Assembly (NCBI GenBank): GCA_017553505.1
Contig: JAFZLD010000018.1
Location: forward strand, 62,001 to 126,000
DNA: 64,000 nt
Origin: Lachnospiraceae bacterium
Lineage (GTDB): Bacteria; Bacillota; Clostridia; Lachnospirales; Lachnospiraceae
Direction of reading: 5' to 3'
The stretch's first letter is position 1. The number at the start of each line of letters is the position of its first letter. Below are positions 52,287-60,449 of this stretch, piece after piece. The position numbers were made by a program, and so were the translations under genes. The notes under the pieces were generated by a model. The model saw only the letters and a program-made list of their open reading frames with translations, did no database searches and had not been told where the DNA came from.

Positions 52287-52853
52287 ATGGCCAAATCCAA
52301 GAATTTATTAAAAGGCGACAAGATTTTTATCGTTCCGTCCAATGATGACAATCTCTGGGAAGAGCCCTGGATTATTCATATCAAAGACGGAGAGAAGGAA
52401 GTTATCGGATGGGTTTCTTTTGCAGGTGAGAAGGCTGCGGGAACCGTGCCGATTTCCATAGAGATTCCGAACATCCACTACCGCAATCAGGGCTACGGCA
52501 CTCAGGCGTTAAGGCTTATGACGGAGTGGGCGTTCTACCATAGGAATGTGTTCGAGATTCAGACGACGGCCGAGCACGAGAACAGCGCTTATATTATGGC
52601 GCTTCAGAAGGCAGGCTTCGTGTTCAGAGACGGAACGCGTTTTATCGAGAATTACTCGATTGTGAAGCAGAAGACCGCGTGGACCGGCGTTTACCTTATA
52701 ATCGGTATTGTTGCCGGACTGGTGCTGGGATTTGTGTTCAACAACGGTTGGGCGGGCCTCGGAGTAGGTGTGTTCGTGGCGATTATCCTTGGCGGGTCTA
52801 TGGACTTTAAGGAGAGAAAATACCGCGAGTCCGTTACGGGCAAGAAGAAATGA
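52287..52853 (+). CDS. GNAT acetyltransferase with two C-terminal membrane helices
   Basis: A 188-aa protein. Residues about 30-130 form a GNAT domain with the acetyl-CoA loop IHYRNQGYGTQALRLMTEWAF and the closing ENSAYIMALQKAGFVFRDG. Residues about 137-175 hold two hydrophobic helices (TGVYLIIGIVAGLVLGFVF; GLGVGVFVAIILGGS). Membrane-tethered GNATs of this kind are unusual, and the substrate is unknown. The start is ATG 52287 (GGGGGTGAGG upstream), 19 nt after the exporter, so it likely belongs to that operon. Confidence 0.8.
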   Translation: MAKSKNLLKGDKIFIVPSNDDNLWEEPWIIHIKDGEKEVIGWVSFAGEKAAGTVPISIEIPNIHYRNQGYGTQALRLMTEWAFYHRNVFEIQTTAEHENSAYIMALQKAGFVFRDGTRFIENYSIVKQKTAWTGVYLIIGIVAGLVLGFVFNNGWAGLGVGVFVAIILGGSMDFKERKYRESVTGKKK

Positions 52854-52857
52854 TGTG

Positions 52858-52887
52858 TTGACAACCGCTGCCCCGCGGTGTTATTAT
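52858..52887 (+). promoter_or_regulatory. Promoter of the T-box operon
   Basis: TTGACA-N18-TATTAT lies immediately after the GNAT stop codon. Confidence 0.7.
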
Positions 52888-52899
52888 CTACGCAATAAA

Positions 52900-53153
52900 G
52901 GTGATGAGAAAGAGGAGTACGTATCCTAAGTTCCCAGAGAGAGCGCGGTCGGTGAAAGCGCTTGAACGGATGATGCGGAAGGTAGCTTTTGAACCGATTC
53001 GGCGAAATTTCAGTAACCGTTTCCGTGAGCTCACGTTACAGAGCAGGCTCTGTTAGGAGTTGAAGAGGTGTATGTCGCGAGGCATGCATGAACAAAGGTG
53101 GTACCGCGTATTATACGCCCTTTGTCGATTAACAGTCGACAGAGGGCTTTTTT
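52900..53153 (+). promoter_or_regulatory. T-box leader (probably valine-specific)
   Basis: Stem I features: AGTA (about 52915), the AGAGAG loop (about 52937), GCGGTCGGTGAAAGC, and a probable specifier loop GAAGGTAGCTTTTGAACC, with GTA (Val) at 52982-52984. The antiterminator region has the diagnostic AACAAAGGTGGTACCGCG (53091-53108). The terminator is GCCCTTTGTCGATT-AAC-AGTCGACAGAGGGC with TTTTTT (53117-53153). Uncharged tRNA should favour antitermination and expression of pepF-valS. The T-box is certain; the Val specificity rests on the specifier reading and on valS downstream. Confidence 0.93.
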
Positions 53154-53197
53154 GATACAAAAGAGAAGATTAGAGAAGCAGATTAAGGAGGATTAAG

Positions 53198-54994
53198 ATG
53201 GCAGAAGAACTTAAGTCAAGAAGCGAAGTCGAGAAGAAATATACATGGAACGTTAAAGACATGTATAAGACTGAAGCCGATTGGAAGAAAGATGTTGAAA
53301 AGATTAATGAGCTGACCGAGAAAGTGGCTCAGTACGAAGGAAAGTGTTGCGCTAGCGCCAAGAACCTTCTTACGGTGCTTGATACAGGCGCAGAGCTTAT
53401 GGAGACGGTTGAAAAGGCATATCGCTACACCGCAAGATTATTTGATGAGGATCAGGGTAACTCGAAGCACCTGTCCATGAATCAGAAGATGATGTCGCTT
53501 TGGGTGGAAGTGTCCGGTAAGACTGCTTTTATCGATCCCGAGATACTTGCCTGCGATGATGCCAAGATTGAGAAATTTGTTAAAGAAGAAAAGAAGCTTG
53601 CTTTTTACGACAAATACATTAAAGAAGTGAGACGACTCAAGGACCACACATTAAGCGCCGAGCTTGAGAAAGTGGTGGCAATGACCGGCGAGATGGCTGC
53701 AACACCCGGTGAAATCTACGAAGCATTCACCAACGTTGACATTGAGTTCCCTTACATCAAGGACGCAAACGGCGAGAAGGTGCGCATTACCGACGGTCGT
53801 TTCGTGCATCTCCTTGAATCCGCAGACAGAAGAGTAAGAAGAGATACATTCAAGAACTATTACAAGACATATAAGCAGTATTTGAACACTCTTGCCGCTA
53901 CTTATTCCGCTGAGGTTAAGACCAGAATGTTTAAGTCCAAGCTCAGAAATTACCCTTCGAACCTTGTCGCAGCGGTAGACGAGAACAACGTATCTCCCGA
54001 AGTATACAAGAACCTTGTGGACAGCGTTAACAAAAACCTCTCCAAGCTTCACAGATACGTGGCACTTCGTAAGAAATGCCTCAAGGTCAAAGACCTTCAC
54101 ATGTACGACATTTACACACCCATGATTCCCGATGCGGCAGTGGAAGTTCCTTATGAGGAAGCTCAGAAGACCGTCCTTAAGGCGCTTAAGGTTCTCGGCA
54201 CCGACTACACCGACGTGGTCAAAGAAGCCTTCAAGAACCGCTGGTGTGACGTGTATGAGAACAAGGGCAAGAGAGGCGGCGCATATTCCGACTGCGCATA
54301 CGGCACACACCCGTACATGCTTCTTAACTACAACAACTCTCTCGATGCAATGTTTACATTGATTCACGAGATGGGCCACTCAATGCATTCATGGTACTCC
54401 AACAATGCACAGCCCTTTATTTACAGCGAATACAAGATTTTCGTGGCAGAGGTTGCATCTACTTGTAACGAAATTCTTCTTTTGGAGTATCTCCTTAAGA
54501 ACACGACCGATAAGAAGCGCAGAGCATACCTTCTTAACCACTACCTCGATTCCTTTAAGGGTACGGTGTTCCGCCAGACTCAGTTTGCGGAGTTTGAAAT
54601 GATTACCAACGAAATGCAGGAGAAGGGTGAGAGTCTTAACGCCGAGAATCTTTGCAAATTGTACAAAGAAATCAACGAGAAGTACTACGGCAAAGACATG
54701 ATTTCCGACGAGGAAATTTCATGGGAGTGGGCAAGAATCCCGCACTTCTATTACAACTTTTATGTATATCAGTACGCAACAAGCTTCTGTGCTGCAGTGG
54801 CAATTGCCAAGCGCATCCTCAAAGAAGGCGAGCCCGCAGTCAAGGCTTACAAGGAGTTCTTATCAAGCGGATGTACCGACGCGCCTGTTGAACTTTTAAA
54901 GATTGCCGGCGTAGACCTTACCACGGCAGCTCCCATCGATGCGGCACTTGAGACCTTCGGTGAGATTATTGACGAACTTGAAGCACTTATTTAG
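53198..54994 (+). CDS. pepF: Oligoendopeptidase F (M3 family zinc peptidase)
   Basis: A 598-aa M3B metallopeptidase that cuts oligopeptides in the cytoplasm. The zinc motif is [10 protein letters not shown] with H390-E391-x-x-H394, and the third ligand is in [18 protein letters not shown]. Also typical are [18 protein letters not shown] and the C-terminal [20 protein letters not shown] precedes the start. It lies directly between a T-box leader and valS, so peptide breakdown is induced together with valyl-tRNA synthetase on amino acid shortage. Confidence 0.93.
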   Translation: MAEELKSRSEVEKKYTWNVKDMYKTEADWKKDVEKINELTEKVAQYEGKCCASAKNLLTVLDTGAELMETVEKAYRYTARLFDEDQGNSKHLSMNQKMMSLWVEVSGKTAFIDPEILACDDAKIEKFVKEEKKLAFYDKYIKEVRRLKDHTLSAELEKVVAMTGEMAATPGEIYEAFTNVDIEFPYIKDANGEKVRITDGRFVHLLESADRRVRRDTFKNYYKTYKQYLNTLAATYSAEVKTRMFKSKLRNYPSNLVAAVDENNVSPEVYKNLVDSVNKNLSKLHRYVALRKKCLKVKDLHMYDIYTPMIPDAAVEVPYEEAQKTVLKALKVLGTDYTDVVKEAFKNRWCDVYENKGKRGGAYSDCAYGTHPYMLLNYNNSLDAMFTLIHEMGHSMHSWYSNNAQPFIYSEYKIFVAEVASTCNEILLLEYLLKNTTDKKRRAYLLNHYLDSFKGTVFRQTQFAEFEMITNEMQEKGESLNAENLCKLYKEINEKYYGKDMISDEEISWEWARIPHFYYNFYVYQYATSFCAAVAIAKRILKEGEPAVKAYKEFLSSGCTDAPVELLKIAGVDLTTAAPIDAALETFGEIIDELEALI

Positions 54995-55002
54995 GAGGAT
55001 AT

Positions 55003-57666
55003 ATGAAAAAAGAACTTGAAAAGAATTACAACCCCAAGGAGATGGAAGACAGAATTTATCAGAACTGGCTTGATAAAAAGTACTTCCATGCAGAAGTAGA
55101 CAGAACCAAGAAACCTTTCACTATCGTGATTCCCCCTCCGAACATCACCGGACAGCTCCACATGGGTCATGCACTTGACAACACCATGCAGGACATCCTT
55201 ATCAGATTCAAGAGAATGCAGGGCTACAACGCATTATGGCAGCCCGGCACCGACCACGCTTCAATCGCTACTGAGGTCAAGATCATCGAGACCCTCAAGA
55301 AGCAGGGCATTTCCAAAGAAGATCTCGGACGCGAAGGCTTCTTAGAGCGCGCCTGGGAGTGGAAGAAAGAATACGGTGGAAGAATCATCTCCCAGCTTAA
55401 GAAGATGGGTTCATCCTGTGACTGGGACAGAGAACGTTTCACCATGGATGAAGGCTGTAACAAGGCCGTTACCGAAGTATTCTGCAAGATGCACGAGAAA
55501 GGCTGGATTTACAAGGGTTCACGTATCATCAACTGGTGTCCCGTATGTAACACATCCATTTCCGATGCGGAAGTTGAATACGAGGAGCAGGCAGGCCACT
55601 TCTGGCACATTAAGTACCCTCTTGTAGATGAGAACGGTAAGCCTTCCACCACAGAATTCTTAGAGTTCGCAACCACACGTCCCGAGACCATGCTCGGTGA
55701 TACCGCTGTAGCTATCAATCCCGAGGACGAGAGATATACATACTTAAAGGGCCGTCAGGTATGGCTTCCCATCGTTAACAAGCCTATCCCTGTAGTAGAA
55801 GATTCCTACGTAGACATGGAATTCGGTACCGGTGTTGTTAAGATTACACCCGCTCACGACCCTAACGACTTCGAAGTAGGTAAGCGTCACAACCTTCCCG
55901 AAATCAACATCCTTAACGACGACGCCACCATCAACAAGAACGGCGGCAAGTACGAAGGCATGGACAGATACGAAGCAAGAAAAGCTATCGTTAAGGAACT
56001 TGACGATTTGGGTCTTCTTGTACGCATCGAAGATTACACCCACAACGTAGGTACTCACGACCGTTGCGGTACCACAATCGAGCCCATGATTAAGCAGCAG
56101 TGGTTCGTTAAGATGGACGAGCTTATCAAGCCCGCAGTTGAAGCTGTTAAGACCGGCGACATCAAGCTTGTTCCCGAAAGAATGGACAAGACATACTTTA
56201 ACTGGACCGACAACATCCGCGACTGGTGTATCTCCAGACAGCTTTGGTGGGGACACAGAATTCCCGCTTACTACTGCCCCGAGTGCGGCGAAGTTACCGT
56301 AGCAAGAACCGCTCCCGACAAGTGTCCCAAGTGCGGATGCACTCATCTTGAGCAGGATCCGGATACACTTGATACATGGTTCTCTTCAGCTTTGTGGCCT
56401 TTCTCAACCTTAGGCTGGCCCGAGCACACCGAAGACCTTGATTACTTCTATCCCACAGACGTTTTGGTAACCGGTTACGACATCATCTTCTTCTGGGTTA
56501 TCAGAATGATTTTCTCCGGATACGAGAACATGGGCAAGAAGCCCTTCAGTACCGTTTTGTTCCACGGTCTTGTAAGAGACTCCCAGGGACGTAAGATGAG
56601 TAAGTCTCTCGGCAATGGTATCGATCCTTTGGAGATTATCGATAATTACGGCGCAGACGCACTTCGCCTTACCCTCATCACCGGTAACGCACCCGGTAAC
56701 GACATGCGTTTCTACAACGAGCGTGTTGAAGCAAGCCGTAACTTTGCCAATAAGATTTGGAACGCTTCACGTTTCATCATGATGAACATGGGCGACGAGA
56801 ATCCCACAAAGCCCGCGGTAGCAGAGCTCGAGCCTGTAGACAAGTGGATTCTTTCCCGTTGCAACACCCTCATCAAGGATGTTACCGACAACATGGAGAA
56901 GTTCGACCTTGGCGTAGCAGTTCAGAAGGTTTACGACTTCATCTGGGATGAGTTCTGTGACTGGTACATCGAAATGGTTAAGCCCCGCCTCTACTCAGAC
57001 ACCGACAAGGCTTCCAAGAACGCAGCACTTTGGACCCTCAAGCATGTATGTATCGATGCTCTTAAACTCTTACATCCTTACATGCCCTTCGTAACAGAAG
57101 AAATCTTCACCACTATTCAGGACGAAGAAGAATCCATCATGATTTCTTCATGGCCTGTATACAGCGATGAGTTTTCTTTTGCTAAAGAGGAAAAAGAAAT
57201 CGAGACCATCAAGGAAGCAGTTCGCTCCATCAGAAACGTACGTACCGGCATGAACGTTGCGCCTTCACGTAAGGCCAAGGTCTTCGTAGTAAGTGCAGAT
57301 GCAGCTATCCGCGACATCTTCAAGGACGGCGAGATTTACTTTAAGCCCCTTGCATACGCTTCAGAAGTAGAGATTCAGGCCGACAAGGCAGGCATCCCCG
57401 AGGACGCAGTATCCGCAGTGATTGCAGGCGCTACCCTCTACATGCCTTTCGCCGAGCTCGTAGACATCTCCGCCGAGATCGAGCGTCTTACCAAAGAAGA
57501 GGCAAGACTTCAGGGCGAGATTAAACGTTCAAATGGCATGCTTAACAACGAGAAGTTCATCTCCAAGGCTCCCGCAGCCAAGGTTCAGGAAGAAAAGGAC
57601 AAGCTCGTTAAGTATGAGCAGATGCTTAAGGAAGTAACAGAGAGACTGGCTTCACTTAAGAAGTAA
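55003..57666 (+). CDS. valS: Valyl-tRNA synthetase
   Basis: An 887-aa class I synthetase. Seen: [19 protein letters not shown] (HIGH-type motif at 53-56), the CP1 editing domain with [11 protein letters not shown], zinc-type cysteines in the [10 protein letters not shown] and [10 protein letters not shown] pairs, KMSKS at 531-535, the anticodon-binding domain, and the C-terminal coiled coil ([15 protein letters not shown]...[11 protein letters not shown]) typical of ValRS. It starts 9 nt after pepF with AGGAGG. It is closed by a strong terminator. Confidence 0.97.
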   Translation: MKKELEKNYNPKEMEDRIYQNWLDKKYFHAEVDRTKKPFTIVIPPPNITGQLHMGHALDNTMQDILIRFKRMQGYNALWQPGTDHASIATEVKIIETLKKQGISKEDLGREGFLERAWEWKKEYGGRIISQLKKMGSSCDWDRERFTMDEGCNKAVTEVFCKMHEKGWIYKGSRIINWCPVCNTSISDAEVEYEEQAGHFWHIKYPLVDENGKPSTTEFLEFATTRPETMLGDTAVAINPEDERYTYLKGRQVWLPIVNKPIPVVEDSYVDMEFGTGVVKITPAHDPNDFEVGKRHNLPEINILNDDATINKNGGKYEGMDRYEARKAIVKELDDLGLLVRIEDYTHNVGTHDRCGTTIEPMIKQQWFVKMDELIKPAVEAVKTGDIKLVPERMDKTYFNWTDNIRDWCISRQLWWGHRIPAYYCPECGEVTVARTAPDKCPKCGCTHLEQDPDTLDTWFSSALWPFSTLGWPEHTEDLDYFYPTDVLVTGYDIIFFWVIRMIFSGYENMGKKPFSTVLFHGLVRDSQGRKMSKSLGNGIDPLEIIDNYGADALRLTLITGNAPGNDMRFYNERVEASRNFANKIWNASRFIMMNMGDENPTKPAVAELEPVDKWILSRCNTLIKDVTDNMEKFDLGVAVQKVYDFIWDEFCDWYIEMVKPRLYSDTDKASKNAALWTLKHVCIDALKLLHPYMPFVTEEIFTTIQDEEESIMISSWPVYSDEFSFAKEEKEIETIKEAVRSIRNVRTGMNVAPSRKAKVFVVSADAAIRDIFKDGEIYFKPLAYASEVEIQADKAGIPEDAVSAVIAGATLYMPFAELVDISAEIERLTKEEARLQGEIKRSNGMLNNEKFISKAPAAKVQEEKDKLVKYEQMLKEVTERLASLKK

Positions 57667-57683
57667 ATAATGATTCAATATGC

Positions 57684-57712
57684 GCCGCCCCGAAGTTTCG
57701 GGGCGGCTTTTT
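57684..57712 (+). terminator. Terminator after valS
   Basis: GCCGCCCCGAA-GT-TTCGGGGCGGC is followed by TTTTT. It separates valS from locus B. Confidence 0.9.
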
Positions 57713-57775
57713 ATGTTACGGCAACGCGAAAAATGACTTTTCGTGCTTGCGGGCGCCGGCTTGCTTTGACTGTGT

Positions 57776-57804
57776 TTGCAAATATCTTTTTTATGCTGTA
57801 TAAT
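57776..57804 (+). promoter_or_regulatory. Strong promoter upstream of array B
   Basis: TTGCAA-N17-TATAAT, with TG just before the -10. The predicted start near 57811 is before every array unit and about 400 nt before the nuclease start codon. A near-palindrome, GGGC-CTTATAAG-TGCCC (57835-57851), lies about 25 nt after the start and could be an operator. Confidence 0.65.
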
Positions 57805-57836
57805 CCAATACAGTTTCCGTGGCGGAGACTAATCGG

Positions 57837-58143
57837 GCCTTATAAGTGCCCGTATTCAGAGAAATTAGATGCTTTGGCCGACTTGTTTTTGCGCGTGGCA
57901 ACTAATTCTTTCAATATCAAATCGATTAGATGCTTATTTTTCGTCCTTATCGAAGAAAACGGCATCTAAAAAATCCATTAGAGACAAATTTGAAGGCTTT
58001 TTTTGTGGTATGAAGCTATATTGACATCGTTTTGCCCGGTGAAAAGCATCTATATGTGTTTGCGCAGAATAATTAGATGCCGGAGAAAGCAATCTGACTT
58101 ACTTTCAGGCATCTAAATATGCACACAAGCACTTTTAGTATGC
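57837..58143. repeat. Array B: five inverted-repeat units with 20-23 nt spacers
   Basis: Arms are GCATCTA (left) and TAGATGC (right, often ATTAGATGC). Unit 1: weak left arm near 57837 and right arm 57866-57872. Unit 2: GCAACTA 57898-57904 and TAGATGC 57927-57933. Unit 3: GCATCTA 57962-57968 and weak TGAAGGC about 57991-57997. Unit 4: GCATCTA 58046-58052 and TAGATGC 58074-58080, arms starting exactly 28 nt apart. Unit 5: GCATCTA 58109-58115 and TAG-T-ATGC 58136-58143. Linkers are about 25, 28, 48 and 28 nt. All units lie before the gene; none was found after it. Units 1 and 3 each have one poor arm, so three units are strong and two are inferred from spacing. Confidence 0.72.
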
Positions 58144-58217
58144 TCAAGGGCAATATTGAAGCAATATATACCCCTTCTCTGCAGAATTGCCGGAAGAAAA
58201 ACGCAGAAAGGAGCATT

Positions 58218-59048
58218 ATGAGCAAAATTAAAGGCATTGGAGGGGACGAAGACTGGGCTAAGGATGTGCGGCCGGCGCTTGAGGAGCGATTTCAATTGCT
58301 GGAATCTGAGGTAAGAAAAAGAAACGGCGCCTTAAAAAGCGCTCCCGAAGGAACATTAAGAGTTATAAAACATGGAAATAGCTATCAATTTTATCACAGG
58401 ACCGAACCGGGCGATACATCGGGTAAATATATTAAGAAACAGAATATCAAACTTGCACAGGAGCTTGCGCAGAAGGCGTACGATAAAAAGTTTGTTGAAC
58501 TTGCGTCAAAAGAAATGCTGTTAATAGGCAAATATTTGAAGGAAACTGCGCCGGAAGATATCAAACACATTTATAACAATATGCATGAGCATAAGAAATT
58601 GCTGGTTCATCCGGTAATGCAGGATGACGATACATTTTTAATTCAGTGGAAAAGCGTCACCTACGAGCCGGGCTTTTTCAAAGAAGGAATTCCCACATAT
58701 ATTACAGCCAACGGCGAAAGGGTACGCTCAAAGATAGAAGTAAACATAGCAAATATGCTTGAATTCTACGGGGTTCCATACCGATACGAATACCCGCTGA
58801 TGCTTGGAAATAAGGAAAAAAGACCGGACTTTGTCTGCCTAAACGTAAGCAAAAGAAAAGAGATAATATGGGAGCATTTCGGAATGATGGATTATGCAGA
58901 ATATGCAATTTCCAATGTGGCCAAGATAAACGCATACATGGAGAACGGGTATATACCGGGCGATAATCTTATAATGACTTTTGAAACTGCTGAAAATCCT
59001 CTCAGTACCATCCTGATAAGAGAGCTGATTGAATCATATCTTGTCTAG
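58218..59048 (+). CDS. Solitary PD-(D/E)XK nuclease-like protein, locus B
   Basis: A 276-aa homologue of the locus A protein. Putative active site: E174 in VRSKIEVNIANML, P203-D204 in KRPDF, E219 in IIWEHFGMMD. The D-to-E distance is 15 in both proteins. The N-terminal half shares PEGTLRV and the YIKKQNIKLAQELAQKAYDKKF helix with locus A (YISKGNLELAKGLAQKDYNKAF). The end, LIMTFETAENPLSTILI, is also shared. ATG 58218 is preferred over ATG 58119 because AAAGGAG lies 6 nt upstream and because the earlier codon falls inside array unit 5. It is a single gene with no helicase, methylase or transposase beside it. Catalysis is inferred from the motif; targets are unknown. Confidence 0.72.
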   Translation: MSKIKGIGGDEDWAKDVRPALEERFQLLESEVRKRNGALKSAPEGTLRVIKHGNSYQFYHRTEPGDTSGKYIKKQNIKLAQELAQKAYDKKFVELASKEMLLIGKYLKETAPEDIKHIYNNMHEHKKLLVHPVMQDDDTFLIQWKSVTYEPGFFKEGIPTYITANGERVRSKIEVNIANMLEFYGVPYRYEYPLMLGNKEKRPDFVCLNVSKRKEIIWEHFGMMDYAEYAISNVAKINAYMENGYIPGDNLIMTFETAENPLSTILIRELIESYLV

Positions 59049-59049
59049 C

Positions 59050-59093
59050 CTTAAGGAAAAAATGAATTATCTTTGGCTTTTCTTAAGAAAGCC
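59050..59093 (+). terminator. Weak terminator after nuclease B
   Basis: CTTAAGGAAAA can pair with TTTTCTTAAG (one bulge); the tail is mixed. Nothing resembling an array unit is found from here to the GntR gene. Confidence 0.45.
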
Positions 59094-59097
59094 TTTA

Positions 59098-59126
59098 TTG
59101 ACTCTCATAAAGCGCTGCAATATTAT
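59098..59126 (+). promoter_or_regulatory. Promoter of the GntR-ABC operon
   Basis: TTGACT-N17-TATTAT. Confidence 0.7.
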
Positions 59127-59141
59127 AAGTGTATCAGAACC

Positions 59142-59160
59142 GTACTAGGTGTATTAGTAC
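59142..59160. promoter_or_regulatory. Candidate GntR (YtrA-type) operator
   Basis: GTACTA-N7-TAGTAC is a perfect inverted repeat just after the likely transcription start and before the regulator's own gene, implying autorepression. Confidence 0.65.
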
Positions 59161-59193
59161 AGTTAAGAGGGTAGGTCCCGGAAAGGAGTAAAG

Positions 59194-59556
59194 TTGATTG
59201 AATTAAAATTCAGGGATTCCCGTCCGATTTACGAGCAGATCAAGGACAGCATCAGACGGCTTGTGATAAGCGGTGCGATGGAAGAAAATGAAAAGCTTCC
59301 TTCCGTGAGAAATCTTGCGGTGACGCTTTCCATCAATCCAAACACTATTCAGAGAGCCTACAATGAGCTGGAGAATGAAGGATACATTTATTCGATACCG
59401 GGCAAAGGAAATTTTGTCAGCCCGAGCGTAAGTCGTGATGAGGGTAGAGTTATGGAACTTAAAAAGAAACTTGTTGAGATATTGGCGGAGCTTAAGTATC
59501 TTGGTATTACATACGAAGAGCTTGAAGAGATTTTGAGGGAGACGATGACGGCATGA
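59194..59556 (+). CDS. GntR family regulator, YtrA subfamily
   Basis: A 120-aa regulator with an N-terminal winged helix: PIYEQIKDSIRRLVISGAM, LPSVRNLAVTLSINPNTIQRAYNELENEGYIYSIPGKGNFV. The short C-terminal helix (about 85-120) is the YtrA-type dimer tail without a ligand domain. The start is TTG 59194, with GAAAGGAG 5 nt upstream. It overlaps the ABC ATPase by ATGA and likely represses its own operon through 59142-59160. In Bacillus such operons respond to cell-wall antibiotics; the inducer here is unknown. Confidence 0.92.
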   Translation: MIELKFRDSRPIYEQIKDSIRRLVISGAMEENEKLPSVRNLAVTLSINPNTIQRAYNELENEGYIYSIPGKGNFVSPSVSRDEGRVMELKKKLVEILAELKYLGITYEELEEILRETMTA

Positions 59557-60449
59557 TAGAGATTAAAGATTTGGTGAAAACCTTCGATGGCTTTAAAGCG
59601 TTAGACGGCACCAATATAGTAGTTCCGAAGGGTTCGGTATACGGCCTTGTGGGACCCAACGGCGCGGGCAAGTCTACGGTTATAAGACACATCTTAGGCA
59701 TATACAAAGAAGACAGCGGATCTGTCACAATCGACGGCACTCCCGTATGGGACAATCAGTCGGTCAAAGAACGATGCGCATCCATCCCCGATGACTGGTA
59801 TTATTTCCCCAATGCCACCATCAAAGAGATGATGCATTACTACAAGGGAATCTACAAGAACTTCTCCGTAGAGCGTTACGAGAAGCTCAAGGAAGCATTC
59901 CCGATAGATGAAAAGAAAATGATAAGACACTTATCCAAAGGTATGCAAAAGCAGGTGGCCTTCTGGCTTGCACTTTCCACAATGCCCGAGTGCCTCATCC
60001 TCGACGAGCCTGTAGACGGTCTCGACCCGGTTATGAGACGACAGGTGTGGAGCCTTATGATGAGCGATGTTTCCGAGCGCGGCACCACAGTACTTGTATC
60101 GAGCCACAACTTAAGAGAGCTCGAAGACGTCTGCGACCACGTAGGTATCATGGACAAGGGTAAAGTGCTTATCGAGCGTGACTTAACCGAACTTCAGGAT
60201 AACATGGTTAAGCTTCAGGTGGTATTCGGAGCGGACGTTACGGAAGTTCCCAAGGACATTCCCGTGCTTCATGTATCCAAGCTCGGCAGAGTGTTCACAC
60301 TCATCATGCGTATGAACGCAGAGCGCGCAATGGAGGTATTAAAGCCTTATTCTCCGATGCTTGTGGACGCTATACCGCTTACTCTTGAAGAGATATTTAT
60401 TTACGAATTGGGAGGTGAGAACTATGAAGTCAAAGACATCGTTATTTAA
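59553..60449 (+). CDS. ABC transporter ATP-binding protein (YtrB-like)
   Basis: A 298-aa ATPase with Walker A GPNGAGKST (about 36-44), signature HLSKGMQKQVAFW, Walker B CLILDEPVDGLDP and SSHNLREL. A C-terminal extension of about 80 residues is present. It overlaps both neighbours (4 nt and 26 nt), so the three proteins are translated together. It belongs with the permease that follows. Confidence 0.92.
   Translation: MIEIKDLVKTFDGFKALDGTNIVVPKGSVYGLVGPNGAGKSTVIRHILGIYKEDSGSVTIDGTPVWDNQSVKERCASIPDDWYYFPNATIKEMMHYYKGIYKNFSVERYEKLKEAFPIDEKKMIRHLSKGMQKQVAFWLALSTMPECLILDEPVDGLDPVMRRQVWSLMMSDVSERGTTVLVSSHNLRELEDVCDHVGIMDKGKVLIERDLTELQDNMVKLQVVFGADVTEVPKDIPVLHVSKLGRVFTLIMRMNAERAMEVLKPYSPMLVDAIPLTLEEIFIYELGGENYEVKDIVI

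Noticed and set aside
55160-55172. GGGTCATG inside valS (and GGGTCAT near 13653) as further array arms
   Set aside because: They encode conserved protein sequence (HMGHA, LGHQ), and no partner was seen 28 nt away. They show that single copies of the arm occur by chance.
58119-58217. Upstream ATG 58119 as start of nuclease B
   Set aside because: No ribosome site precedes it and it lies within array unit 5. ATG 58218 has AAAGGAG and gives a length like locus A.
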